A stretch of DNA of 64,000 nucleotides from positions 1 to 64,000 of the forward strand of contig DATEBA010000046.1 in NCBI GenBank assembly GCA_035288045.1, given 5' to 3'. The notes below the pieces were generated by a model. It was not told where the DNA came from. It did no database searches and worked only from the letters and a program-made list of their open reading frames with translations. The position numbers and the translations under genes are program-made. The DNA is from DATEBA01 sp035288045 (lineage in GTDB: Bacteria; Actinomycetota; UBA4738; HRBIN12). Shown piece after piece: positions 32,638 to 40,683 of this stretch (positions are counted from its first letter, which is position 1; every line of letters begins with the position of its first letter).

Positions 32638-33072
32638 GTGGCGATCCAGCAGGTGCCGACGACCGCCGAGGTCATGGAGCTCCTCCGCGGGCGCGGCCTG
32701 CGAATGACTCCCCAGCGCAGGGCCATCGTCGCCGAGGTGATGCGGACCAGCGGGCACATCTCCCCCGGCGCGATCTCGCGGAGGGTTCAGGCCGACATGC
32801 CGGGCGTGAACACCTCGACGGTCTACCGGACGCTCTCGCTCCTGGAAGAGGTGGGCGTCCTGTCCCACGCGCATCTGGAGGGCGGCGCGGAGTACCACCG
32901 GGCAGAGGAGGCGGGCCACGTGCACCTCATCTGCACGAGCTGCGGCGCCGACGACGACCTCTCGATCGCGGAAGCCCAGGCGCTGGAGGACCTGATCCAC
33001 CGACATCACCGCTTCGCCCCCGACCTCACGCACTTCGCCATCTCGGGACTCTGCGCGGACTGCCAGAACTAG
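32638..33072 (+). CDS. Fur-family metalloregulator (Nur/Zur-like)
   Basis: Dimeric winged-helix repressor of the Fur family, 144 residues. The DNA-binding half has MTPQRRAIVAEV and NTSTVYRTLSLLEEVGV; the metal half has structural-zinc cysteines Cys99/Cys102 (CTSC) and Cys139/Cys142 (CADC), plus regulatory-site candidates His94, His96 (GHVHL) and the HRHH cluster at 121-124. It is convergent with a nickel/cobalt permease gene whose promoter carries similar TTGCA half-sites, which argues for a nickel-responsive (Nur-like) or cobalt-related role rather than iron or zinc. The metal identity is inference from context. The transcript appears leaderless from TACACT 6 nt upstream. Confidence 0.85.
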   Translation: MAIQQVPTTAEVMELLRGRGLRMTPQRRAIVAEVMRTSGHISPGAISRRVQADMPGVNTSTVYRTLSLLEEVGVLSHAHLEGGAEYHRAEEAGHVHLICTSCGADDDLSIAEAQALEDLIHRHHRFAPDLTHFAISGLCADCQN

Positions 33073-33077
33073 GCAGC

Positions 33078-33941
33078 CTACCCGCCGAACAGCGCCGGCA
33101 GGACGGTCTCCTTGCCCAGTATGAAGAGCGTCCCGATCACGAGGCTGACCACGGCGGTGAGGATCGCCACACCCGCGTAGATCGCGAAGTTCTCCGACGC
33201 CTTCAGGAACCCCACGGCCGAGCCGAGCGTGATGATCGAGTTCGAGGTCACGAGTCCGACGATGAACGAAACGAGCACGGCGATGCCGACGAGGCGCCCT
33301 CCGGCGCCGGCGGCCGTGAGGAAGATCAGCACCTGTGTGGGCGTCTCGGCTCCGACGCCGTGGATCATGCCGACGGCGAACGCCGTTCCCTTCGCGTAGT
33401 TCATGAACGCGTCGTGCTGACCGCCCGGATCGTGGTGATGGTGACCCGGCCGCCCGTGGTGTCCGTGGTGCCAGTCCGAGACCGGAACGTCGGCGGCCTC
33501 GGTCGTCATCGCCATCACGCCGTTCCGCGCCGCCTTGGCCTTGACCCAGTGCACGCCTCTCCGTACTCCCGAGAACACGAGCATCCACCGGCTCCGCAGG
33601 CGGAATTCGCGCCCGTGCTTGATAAGCGAGTAGAAGACGTAGACGCCAAGGAGAACGAGCGTCGCCCCGACGACGCGGGTCATCGATTCGTCGAGCCTCT
33701 CGGGGATGAAGTCTCCCGCGATGATGGCCAGCACGCCGAGAACGAGTACTACGAGGGCGTGCCCGATCGCGTAGAGGGTGCCGAAGACGATAGCCTGTCT
33801 GCGCTCTTCCTGGGAGCTCGTGATGTCGGTGATGGCCGCTATGTGGTCCCAGTCGATCCCGTGGCGGAACCCGAACCAGAACGCCGTAACGAGGAGCCCG
33901 AAACCGACCCCTTGCTCGGCCGCGCCGATGACCGCCCTCAC
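33078..33941 (-). CDS. NiCoT-family nickel/cobalt permease
   Basis: Integral membrane high-affinity Ni/Co transporter, 287 residues with about eight hydrophobic helices. The family signature HX4DH is in RHGIDWDHIAAITD (His27, Asp32, His33), and GMIHGVGAETPTQ is a second conserved block. A cytoplasmic-type loop near residue 165 is extremely histidine-rich (WHHGHHGRPGHHHH) and could buffer or sense metal. GTG 33941 is chosen because GGGGGGAGG lies 6 nt upstream. It ends 5 bp from the convergent Fur-family gene. Its product may supply Ni for urease/hydrogenase or Co for B12; meaB next door, a B12-enzyme chaperone, makes cobalt plausible. Confidence 0.9.
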   Translation of the reverse strand: MRAVIGAAEQGVGFGLLVTAFWFGFRHGIDWDHIAAITDITSSQEERRQAIVFGTLYAIGHALVVLVLGVLAIIAGDFIPERLDESMTRVVGATLVLLGVYVFYSLIKHGREFRLRSRWMLVFSGVRRGVHWVKAKAARNGVMAMTTEAADVPVSDWHHGHHGRPGHHHHDPGGQHDAFMNYAKGTAFAVGMIHGVGAETPTQVLIFLTAAGAGGRLVGIAVLVSFIVGLVTSNSIITLGSAVGFLKASENFAIYAGVAILTAVVSLVIGTLFILGKETVLPALFGG

Positions 33942-33986
33942 GTCGATCCTCCCCCCGCGACGCCGATGACCCCCTGCGACCACGGG

Positions 33987-34035
33987 ATGCTACCGAATTC
34001 TCGCACAAGACTGCAACTGAGAACATATGCAACTG
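33987..34035 (-). promoter_or_regulatory. Promoter and operator region of Ni/Co permease
   Basis: On the minus strand TTGCAG (34016-34011), 18 bp, then TAGCAT (33992-33987) form a reasonable -35/-10 pair. TGCAACTG occurs twice, at 34012-34019 and 34028-34035, 16 bp apart, the first overlapping the -35. These match the TTGCA half-sites at the Fur-family gene and are good candidates for its operators. Confidence 0.55.
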
Positions 34036-34093
34036 TCGGCAGCGCTCGGAGAGGTTCGCTCCGGGAGAGGTTCGGCCCCGGGCAGGTCGCGGA

Positions 34094-35029
34094 TCAGTCG
34101 GCGAGGACGCGCTCGACCAGGTTCGCAGCCGCGGCGTAGGGATCGGTTTTCCGCGTCGCGAGGTCCTCCGCGACATCGGCCGCCGCGGCAAGGGCGCCGG
34201 CGATCCTGCCTCGCAACCGCTCGGCGGCGAGCGTCTCGACCTCGCGAAGCAGCCGCGCGCATCGTGCCGTCTCCAGCTTCCCCGTCGTTTCCAGGTGCTC
34301 TCTGTGACGGGCGATCGCCGCCCGTAGGGGCTCGGTGCCCTCCCCCGCGGCCGCCGCGGTAAGCAGGACGGGAGGGGTCCAGGCGAGCTCCGGGCCGCTC
34401 CGCAGCATCTGCTCCAGGTCTCGAACCGTCTCGTCGGCGCCCGCCCTGTCGGCCTTGTTCACGACGAATACGTCGGCGACCTCGAGTATCCCGGCCTTCG
34501 CCGCCTGGACGGCGTCTCCCCAGCCGGGGGCGACCACCACGAGGGTGGTGTCCGTGGCCGCGGCGACCTCGACCTCGGACTGCCCCACGCCCACGGTCTC
34601 AACGATCACGAAGTCCTTTGCCGACGCGTCGAGTATCCGCACAGCCTCGGGCGCGGCGAGCGCCATCCCCCCCAGGTGGCCTCGCGTCGCCATCGAGCGG
34701 ATGAAGACGCCGGGGTCGGTGGCGTGCTCCTGCATCCGAACGCGGTCGCCGAGCAACGCGCCGCCGGAGAAGGGCGACGTGGGATCGATCGCCAGGACGC
34801 CCACCGACCGTCCTTCCGCCCGCGCGAGCCGGACGAGCTCGCGGGCGATGCTCGACTTGCCCACGCCCGGTGCTCCGGTCAGGCCGATCGTGTAAGCGCG
34901 GCCAGTGTGGGGGAACAGCGACCTGGACAGCTGCTCCAGCTCGGGGACGCCGTTCTCCACCATCGAGATGGCCTGGGCGACGGCCCGGGCGTCGCCGGCA
35001 AGTATGCGATCGAGCAGATCCTGGTCCAC
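34094..35029 (-). CDS. meaB: MeaB-family GTPase, methylmalonyl-CoA mutase chaperone
   Basis: G3E-type P-loop GTPase that loads and protects adenosylcobalamin in methylmalonyl-CoA mutase or a related acyl-CoA mutase; 311 residues. Walker A GAPGVGKS at 52-59, the DPTSPFSGGALLGDR block, ETVGVGQSE (switch/base II) and NKAD are all typical MeaB/ArgK features. GTG 35029 follows a TAGGCT hexamer by 7 nt, suggesting its own leaderless promoter. No mutase gene is in the window, but branched-chain oxoacid dehydrogenase and acyl-CoA genes nearby would yield propionyl- or methylmalonyl-CoA. Confidence 0.92.
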   Translation of the reverse strand: MDQDLLDRILAGDARAVAQAISMVENGVPELEQLSRSLFPHTGRAYTIGLTGAPGVGKSSIARELVRLARAEGRSVGVLAIDPTSPFSGGALLGDRVRMQEHATDPGVFIRSMATRGHLGGMALAAPEAVRILDASAKDFVIVETVGVGQSEVEVAAATDTTLVVVAPGWGDAVQAAKAGILEVADVFVVNKADRAGADETVRDLEQMLRSGPELAWTPPVLLTAAAAGEGTEPLRAAIARHREHLETTGKLETARCARLLREVETLAAERLRGRIAGALAAAADVAEDLATRKTDPYAAAANLVERVLAD

Positions 35030-35036
35030 GTTGGGG

Positions 35037-35042
35037 AGCCTA
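35037..35042 (-). promoter_or_regulatory. -10 box of meaB
   Basis: TAGGCT on the minus strand 7 nt upstream of GTG 35029, placing the transcript start at or next to the start codon. Confidence 0.4.
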
Positions 35043-35056
35043 CCCGGCGCGATCCC

Positions 35057-35467
35057 TCAGTTCGCCGACAGGAGCTTGGCGAAGCGCGCGAGACGCCGCG
35101 GGTGGCGGAACTGGCCCTCCACGCGTAGCTTCCGGCGGAGCAGCTCTCCCAGCACGTGCCGGCCGTCCCCCAAGAGCGGGTCGGGGAAGCCGAACCGAAG
35201 GGCGCCCGCGAGAGTTCAACCAGGGTGGCGGAGTCCGCTCGGAAGAGGAGGTGAAGCGTTCGCACCCCGATCCCGTTCGCGATGCGAACTCGCCGCCGGT
35301 CGATCGTGACGGTGATAGAGACGTCGGCGTCCGGCGCCGCGAGGCCGATCCGGGCCGGTCGGAGCAGCGAGCGTCGTTCAGGGTCCCTGGCCAGGTTCGA
35401 CTCGATCAGCCCCCCCGACGATCGTCGCGAGGCCGTTCGGGTAGGCGTCCGCGTACTCGACGCTCAC
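35057..35467 (-). pseudogene. SCP2-like lipid-binding protein gene with two frameshifts
   Basis: The stretch reads as an SCP2-type sterol-carrier protein only if two frame changes are allowed. It opens at GTG 35467 (GTGA overlap with the dehydrogenase stop) with VSVEYADAYPNGLATIVGG; a run of seven C on the plus strand (35410-35416) puts one extra base in frame, after which the protein continues IESNLARDPERR... to DSATLVEL; near 35205-35212 one base is missing, and the frame then continues GFPDPLLGDGRHVLGELL... to LARFAKLLSAN and a stop at 35057. The two shifts cancel, leaving exactly 137 codons. Either a decayed gene or two sequencing errors; the intact downstream third argues for error or very recent decay. 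Confidence 0.7.
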
Positions 35468-36504
35468 GGCAGTAGCAGCACCTTCGTAGCCTCCCGGGCG
35501 TCGAACAGCTCGTAGCCGAGCGGTGCCTCCTCGAGAGGGAGGCGATGGGAGACGACCGGCCGCGGGTCGAGCCGCCCGGCCACTATCTCGTTCAGCGCGC
35601 GCTCCCACCATCCGTGGACCGGGCAGATCCCGGCGAACCGAAGGTCAAGGGCCCTGGCCCAGTAGACGCCGAGCTGCACGGGAACGGTCTCGCCCGCGTA
35701 CATCCCGACGACAGCCACCGTCCCGCCGCGCCTGACGATATCCACGGCGGTCTCGAACGCCGCCGGTTGGCCGACCGCCTCTATTACGACGTCGGCACCG
35801 CGACCCTCGGTCGCCTCGTGGACCGCCGCCTGCGCGTTCCGCTCGGCCACGTTCACGGTCTCGGCTCCGGCCGCTTCGGCGAGCGCCAGCCGGTCCGGCT
35901 CCCGATCGAGCGCGAGCACCTTCCCCGCGCCCAGGAGCCGGGCCGCCCCGACCGCGACGAAGCCGACCGGCCCCACGCCGATGACGGCCACCGTGTCGCC
36001 CCTGTTGATGCCGGCCGTCGCGGCGCCGTAGTACGCGGTCGTTCCGACGTCTCCGACGAAAACCGCGCGCTCGTCGTCGATCTCATCGGGGAGCCGAAGG
36101 AGGTTCACGTCGGCCCGAGGGACCCGAACGAGCTCGGCCTGCGCGCCCCCGAGATCGCCTCCGAAGGCCCCGGCGCCGAGGTTGCGGAAGTCCTCGCAGA
36201 GCTGGGTCTGCCCATGGCTGCAGAACCAGCACACGCCGCACGCGATCACGAAGGAGACGACCACCCGGTCTCCGGGGGCGAACCGCCTCACCGACGCCCC
36301 TACGGACTCCACGACCCCAACGGCCTCGTGGCCGATCGTCTGTCCCGGATCGATGGGCGCCTTCCCGTGCAGGAAGTGCAGGTCACTACCGCAGATGGCC
36401 GAGGTCGACACTCGCACCACTGCGTCGTCGGGTTCCTCGACGGATGGGTCGGGGACATCGGCCACCTCGATGCGACCGACGTCGCGGAAGACGACCGCCC
36501 TCAC
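35464..36504 (-). CDS. Zinc-dependent alcohol dehydrogenase (MDR family)
   Basis: Medium-chain NAD(P)-dependent dehydrogenase, 346 residues. Catalytic zinc ligands are Cys38 (AICGSDLH) and His59-Glu60 (TIGHEAVG); the structural zinc lobe has Cys89, Cys92, Cys95 and Cys103 (CGVCWFC...C). The Rossmann motif is VIGVGPVGFVAVGAARLLG. The lack of the bacterial primary-alcohol-type insert and the sequence around GHEAVG resemble threonine/sorbitol or formaldehyde-type members; substrate unknown. GTG 36504 is set by a GTGA overlap with the upstream SCP2 gene. Position between two lipid-binding SCP2 genes suggests a lipid or sterol-like alcohol. Confidence 0.9.
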   Translation of the reverse strand: MRAVVFRDVGRIEVADVPDPSVEEPDDAVVRVSTSAICGSDLHFLHGKAPIDPGQTIGHEAVGVVESVGASVRRFAPGDRVVVSFVIACGVCWFCSHGQTQLCEDFRNLGAGAFGGDLGGAQAELVRVPRADVNLLRLPDEIDDERAVFVGDVGTTAYYGAATAGINRGDTVAVIGVGPVGFVAVGAARLLGAGKVLALDREPDRLALAEAAGAETVNVAERNAQAAVHEATEGRGADVVIEAVGQPAAFETAVDIVRRGGTVAVVGMYAGETVPVQLGVYWARALDLRFAGICPVHGWWERALNEIVAGRLDPRPVVSHRLPLEEAPLGYELFDAREATKVLLLP

Positions 36505-36926
36505 GCCCCGGCCTCGTCTGGGAACTCTGTGGCGACCTTCTGCGTGAGGTGCACGAGCTCGTTGGCGGCGCGGACGTAACGGATGATCATCGAGAGGTCG
36601 CCGCGGAGCTTGAGCTTGCCCTGCATCATCCCCTTGATCGGATCCAGCTCTCCGCGGATCACGTCCTTCCAGCGGGAGTAGGGAGCCGAGATCGCGTAGG
36701 CGGCGCGCTCGCCCCGCTCTCCGTCGATCAACCGCGCATCTCGGCACTCTCCGTGCCAGAGGTCGAGCCAGCCCCACACGTCCCGAGGATGGTTGTGGTC
36801 CGGCTCGGCCTCGATCAGGAACGCGACGTCCCCCTCCCACGTCGCCGCCGCCTCGCGATACTCGACGGAGGCGTTGATCCTCTCCCCGAACTCCTCGAAC
36901 CACTCGTCGCTCGGGAACCTCGGCAC
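36501..36926 (-). CDS. SCP2 sterol-carrier domain protein
   Basis: Soluble lipid-binding protein of 141 residues. The SCP2 fold is suggested by VAFLIEAEP, WLDLWHGECRDARLI and the C-terminal KLKLRGDLSMIIRYVRAANELV, the helix that lines the lipid tunnel in this family. It probably binds a hydrophobic acyl or isoprenoid ligand and presents it to the neighbouring dehydrogenase. It begins 3 bp after the CPBP protease stop and ends in a 4-base overlap with the dehydrogenase gene, within the murA-led operon. A frameshifted relative follows the dehydrogenase. Confidence 0.8.
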   Translation of the reverse strand: MPRFPSDEWFEEFGERINASVEYREAAATWEGDVAFLIEAEPDHNHPRDVWGWLDLWHGECRDARLIDGERGERAAYAISAPYSRWKDVIRGELDPIKGMMQGKLKLRGDLSMIIRYVRAANELVHLTQKVATEFPDEAGA

Positions 36927-36929
36927 CGC

Positions 36930-37697
36930 TCAACCCGCCCAGGTGAGCACCGCGAGCCCCACAACGTTGAAGGTCGCGTGCGCGACGACGTTCGCGACGA
37001 GGTTCCCGCGACGCTCGTAGAGCACGCAGAGGAACAGCCCGACGACGCCCAGTGTGGCCATCAGTGCCACCATCCCTTGCCAGGAGCCTGGGTACGCGTG
37101 AACCAGACCGAAGACGAGCGAGGACCAGAGCGCGCTCGGCCAGAACGCGCGCCGGGCCCGGAACGCTCCGAACAGCACGCCGCGGAAGAAGAGCTCTTCT
37201 GCTATCGGAGCCGCAACGACGGCGCGGAGTACGACGACGACCTGCGCAGCCGTCGAGAGTCGGGCCGGCAGCTGATCCGGCGTCCTCACCGCCTCGTCCG
37301 TCACCTTGACGAGTATCTGGACGATCGAGGCCGCTATCACGAACACCCCGGCGATGTATACGCCGACCCCCCAGGCGATCCCGGCCCAGATCTCCGGGCC
37401 GACGCGCGCCGGGAACCGGATCGTACGCGTCCACCCCCTGTGGTACCGGTTTAGCCAGAAGAGGAGCGCCCCGAGCGCCACGAGGTCTCCCAGGAGGGAA
37501 GCCATCACGATGCCGGTGCCGCCGCCGAGCAGGCTCGCCACGGGAACGGCGACCCCGACCGACGCGAGGAGGGCGAGCACGTACACGGCTAGACCCTCGT
37601 ACCAGCGCCACGGAGCGGGCGAGGCCTCCGACGTAGGCTCAGTAGGCGACCCCCCGGAGACACCGTCGGGCCGCGGGGGCGTCGCCCGCTCGCTCAC
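36930..37697 (-). CDS. CPBP-family intramembrane metalloprotease
   Basis: Polytopic membrane protein of 255 residues in the CAAX-protease/bacteriocin-processing (CPBP, Abi) family. After a 30-residue hydrophilic lead come about six to eight helices with the expected catalytic motifs: Glu167-Glu168 and Arg172 (EELFFR), His200 (FGLVHAYPG) and His240 (VVAHATFN). Such enzymes cleave prenylated or other membrane peptides; bacterial substrates are mostly unknown. GTG 37697 lies in a GTGA overlap with the upstream membrane gene, so it is translationally coupled in the murA operon. Confidence 0.88.
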   Translation of the reverse strand: MSERATPPRPDGVSGGSPTEPTSEASPAPWRWYEGLAVYVLALLASVGVAVPVASLLGGGTGIVMASLLGDLVALGALLFWLNRYHRGWTRTIRFPARVGPEIWAGIAWGVGVYIAGVFVIAASIVQILVKVTDEAVRTPDQLPARLSTAAQVVVVLRAVVAAPIAEELFFRGVLFGAFRARRAFWPSALWSSLVFGLVHAYPGSWQGMVALMATLGVVGLFLCVLYERRGNLVANVVAHATFNVVGLAVLTWAG

Positions 37698-39385
37698 AGC
37701 TCCATCCTCCAGGAGGCCTGCGCCATCGAGACGTACAGCATCCCACCTAAGCCCATCCCGAACCCGAGGCCAGCTGCCGCCGGACCGGTGTCGTTGCCGA
37801 GGTAGGCGACGACGGAGGCGAGCAGGATCGCGAGCAATGCGTCGCGCCAGACCGGGTGCGCCTCGAGCGCCTCCCGCAGGATCCCTCGCGGCCGCAGCAA
37901 GAAGTAGAGGCTGACCGGCGCACCGAGCGCCGGAACGACCGCGGCGGGGCTCCGCGCTATCAGCCGAAGGCCGATCAGCAGCCGGTCCGCAAGCTTGCCC
38001 CAGACGCTGCCGGGATCGTCGGCGATCCCGGCGAGGAACCGCGTTCCGTGGGTCGGCACCGGCGAGAGTGCGTGCGCCGCGACGACGACGGTCATCCCGA
38101 CGACGGCCGTCGCGACCGCGATAGCGATCCCACGCGCATCGAGGCGACCGCGGACGCGCAGGGCCAACCAGAGCCCCGCGCCGGCGAACAATGTGAGCGC
38201 GGCGCCGTGGTTCGCCCCCAGCATGGGAAGTCCGGCGAGGAGCCCGGTCGCGAGGATGAGCGCGAGCCCCCATAGCGGGAGAAGACGGGTCGCCGCGTAC
38301 ACCGAGGATCCGAGGAGCAGCCCGATGAATGCGTTAGGCAGGCCGTAGAACCGCGCGCCGTCGAGCTGCGTCCCTCCGAGGAACGGCGTGAGAGCCGCCG
38401 GGAAGCCCGCGAGGGCCTCCACGACCACGTACGCCAGCGCGATCGATCCGACCGCGGCCGCCGGGGCGAGCACACCGCGCCGTCGGAGCATGCCCGAGGC
38501 CCCAACCACAGCCGCCGGGACGAGCAGGACGAACGGCACGACCCACGCCGCGGACAGCGAAGGAAGGTCTCCTGCGGCGAGCAGAGCGGCGCCGAGCGGC
38601 CCGACCGTCAGCGGAGCCCACGTCGCCGCGCGCCCGACCAGGCCCGGCACGCGCCGTCGCGCGAGCAACAGCACCAGGCAACCGAGGCCGGCGACTAGCA
38701 GGTACACACCCGCACCGACCTGCACCGGGAGCCAGATGCGCATGTTCGCAAGGTGCCGCGCGTGCAGCTCGAACGGCGCAGCTCCCGCGGTATAGCGGAT
38801 CTTCGAGCCCGCGGTCTCTTCGGAGATCGGCCATCCCATGTGGTCGAGGATCGCCGGCACTACGTCCACCGCCGCGACGATCCCCGGCCGCCGCGTCGAG
38901 TCCGAGGTGAGCGCCCGAGGCGATCCCGCCAACGGGAAGAGGTCCTCCGCGTGTCCCCTTGCGACGACGATCCCCGTCACGCGGTCGTTGGCAGCTTCCA
39001 TCGCCTTGGACGGCGTCACCCCGGCTACGATCACCAGGAGATCCCCCGGCGTTGCCTCGACCGTCTGCCTTATCCTGGCCCCCAGCACGATGCCGCCCGT
39101 GCTCATCGTCGAGATATCCACGTCCTCATCGAGGCCGGGGAAGGCGGGATCTTGAACGAGTCGATCTACGAGCGGCCGGGCCGTTTCGGGTGACGTGAGG
39201 AGCCCTGCGCCGCCGGCGCGGGCCAGAGCGAGGATCTCCGGAGTCTCAAGGAGCTGCTCGAACGAGACCCGATCCGCCCAGAACACGAGCACGCGATACT
39301 CCTGGCCCGCCCCGTGGGCCCGCGCCGGCGGCGCGCACAGGAGGATCAACGCAAACGCGAGGACGACCCGCCTCGCGGGAGTCAC
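37694..39385 (-). CDS. Phosphatase/sulfatase-fold protein with polytopic membrane domain
   Basis: A 563-residue envelope protein with no clear named family. Residues 1-24 are a cleavable signal (ending PARAHG). Residues about 25-210 look like a degraded alkaline-phosphatase/sulfatase-fold domain: VLVFWADRVSFEQL, GDLLVIVAGVTPSKAMEAAN, and RRPGIVAAVDVVPAILDHMG, the last matching the usual RPGxVxxxDVxPTxL pattern; the metal-binding residues of active enzymes are not obvious. From about residue 230 to the end there are roughly ten hydrophobic helices. It starts in a GTGA overlap with murA, implying a cell-wall or surface-glycan role, perhaps a lipid-linked phosphoglycan transferase. The function is not established. 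Confidence 0.65.
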   Translation of the reverse strand: MTPARRVVLAFALILLCAPPARAHGAGQEYRVLVFWADRVSFEQLLETPEILALARAGGAGLLTSPETARPLVDRLVQDPAFPGLDEDVDISTMSTGGIVLGARIRQTVEATPGDLLVIVAGVTPSKAMEAANDRVTGIVVARGHAEDLFPLAGSPRALTSDSTRRPGIVAAVDVVPAILDHMGWPISEETAGSKIRYTAGAAPFELHARHLANMRIWLPVQVGAGVYLLVAGLGCLVLLLARRRVPGLVGRAATWAPLTVGPLGAALLAAGDLPSLSAAWVVPFVLLVPAAVVGASGMLRRRGVLAPAAAVGSIALAYVVVEALAGFPAALTPFLGGTQLDGARFYGLPNAFIGLLLGSSVYAATRLLPLWGLALILATGLLAGLPMLGANHGAALTLFAGAGLWLALRVRGRLDARGIAIAVATAVVGMTVVVAAHALSPVPTHGTRFLAGIADDPGSVWGKLADRLLIGLRLIARSPAAVVPALGAPVSLYFLLRPRGILREALEAHPVWRDALLAILLASVVAYLGNDTGPAAAGLGFGMGLGGMLYVSMAQASWRMEL

Positions 39386-40653
39386 GAGCCGGCCGTGGAG
39401 AGGACGCGCTCGCGGCGCACGCTGGCTCCAAGCGCCGAAAGCTTCGCCTCGAAGTCCTCGTAGCCGCGGTCTACGTGGTACATCTCGGACACCTCGGTGA
39501 CGCCGTCCGCCGCAAGAGCAGCAACGACCATCCCTGCCCCGGCGCGGATGTCGAGCGCCCGCACGGGAGCGGCGGACAGACGTTCGACGCCCCGGATCAC
39601 GGCGTGGTGTCCCTCGGTCCTTATGTCGGCACCCATCCGCTTCAGCTCGTCCACGAACATGAAGCGGCTCTCGAAGACGTTCTCGGTGGCGATGCTCGTG
39701 CCCGAGGCCGTTGCCAGCAGGACCATCATCTGGGGTTGGAGGTCCGTGGCGAACCCCGGGTAAGGGAGCGTCACGAAGTCCACGGCACGGGGACGGTCGT
39801 CCATCCGCACGTTGATCCCATCCTCGGTCACGAGGATGTCGGCCCCCGCCTCGGAGAGCTTGGCCAGCACCAGCTCGAGGTGGTCGCCCCTCGCCCCGTC
39901 GAGCAGGAGGTCCCCGCCCGTCGAGCACGCGGCGATCGCAAAGGTGCCGGCCTCGATCCGGTCGGGGATCACCCGGTGGCTCGTCGGGGAGAAGCCGGCG
40001 ACACCTAGGATCTCGATGGTCGTGGTGCCGGCACCATCGATCTTCGCGCCCATCGAGGAGAGGAAGGCCGCGAGGTCCTCGATCTCCGGCTCGCGGGCCG
40101 CGTTCTCGATCACGGTGGTCCCCCGGGCTGCGACGGCCGCCATCATCACGTTTTCGGTCGCGCCGACGCTCGGATAGTCGAGCGAGATCACCGCGCCGCG
40201 GAGGCCACCCGTCTCGGCGACGAGGAAGCCGTGCTCCGACGAGAAGCGCGCGCCCATGCGCTGGAGACCATGGACGTGCAGCTCGATCGTCCGGGTCCCT
40301 ATGTTGCAGCCCCCGGGCATCGCCACGCGGGCCTTTCCTCGGCGAGCGAGCAGCGGGCCCAGGACGAGGATCGACGCGCGCATCCGCCGCACGAGCTCGT
40401 ACGGTGCCTCGACGCTATCGACGGTCGAGGTGTCGACGGAGAGGGTGCCGTTCTCCCACGCGACCCCCGCGCCCAGGTGCTGAACGACCTCGGCCATCGT
40501 GTGGCAGTCCTGGATCCGGGGGACGTTCTCGATCAGGGTACGGCCGTCGGCGAGAAGCGAAGCCGCCATGAGCTTGAGCGCCGAGTTCTTGGCGCCCGAT
40601 ATGCGAACGGTCCCGGACAGACGGGCTCCGCCGGTAACGAGCAACCGGTCCAC
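39382..40653 (-). CDS. murA: UDP-GlcNAc 1-carboxyvinyltransferase
   Basis: First committed enzyme of peptidoglycan synthesis: transfers enolpyruvate from PEP to UDP-N-acetylglucosamine. From GTG 40653 it has 423 residues. Lys22-Asn23 (SGAKNSALK) and the catalytic loop cysteine Cys116 in MPGGCNIGTR are present, so the enzyme should be fosfomycin-sensitive (the Cys to Asp resistance variant is absent). Six-fold inside-out repeats are recognisable by PSVGATENVMMAAVAA. The GTG is chosen because a TACAAT box lies 9 nt upstream and conservation starts there. It heads an operon with a membrane protein, a CPBP protease and SCP2/dehydrogenase genes. Confidence 0.95.
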   Translation of the reverse strand: MDRLLVTGGARLSGTVRISGAKNSALKLMAASLLADGRTLIENVPRIQDCHTMAEVVQHLGAGVAWENGTLSVDTSTVDSVEAPYELVRRMRASILVLGPLLARRGKARVAMPGGCNIGTRTIELHVHGLQRMGARFSSEHGFLVAETGGLRGAVISLDYPSVGATENVMMAAVAARGTTVIENAAREPEIEDLAAFLSSMGAKIDGAGTTTIEILGVAGFSPTSHRVIPDRIEAGTFAIAACSTGGDLLLDGARGDHLELVLAKLSEAGADILVTEDGINVRMDDRPRAVDFVTLPYPGFATDLQPQMMVLLATASGTSIATENVFESRFMFVDELKRMGADIRTEGHHAVIRGVERLSAAPVRALDIRAGAGMVVAALAADGVTEVSEMYHVDRGYEDFEAKLSALGASVRRERVLSTAGS

Positions 40654-40662
40654 GATCGCTTG

Positions 40663-40668
40663 ATTGTA
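40663..40668 (-). promoter_or_regulatory. -10 box of murA operon
   Basis: TACAAT on the minus strand, 9 nt upstream of GTG 40653, immediately after the terminator-like hairpin of the atp operon. It gives murA its own near-leaderless promoter despite only about 40 bp separating it from atpC. Confidence 0.5.
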
Positions 40669-40683
40669 GGCGCGAGGCGCGCC

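Noticed and set aside
31656..34139. Very long plus-strand frame (about 827 codons)
   Set aside because: It runs antisense through the enoyl-CoA hydratase, out of frame through the Fur gene and antisense through the Ni/Co permease; composition is Arg/Asp/Gly-biased shadow.
35410..35416. Programmed ribosomal frameshift in the SCP2-like gene
   Set aside because: A second, opposite shift is needed further on with no slippery sequence, so error or decay is simpler.
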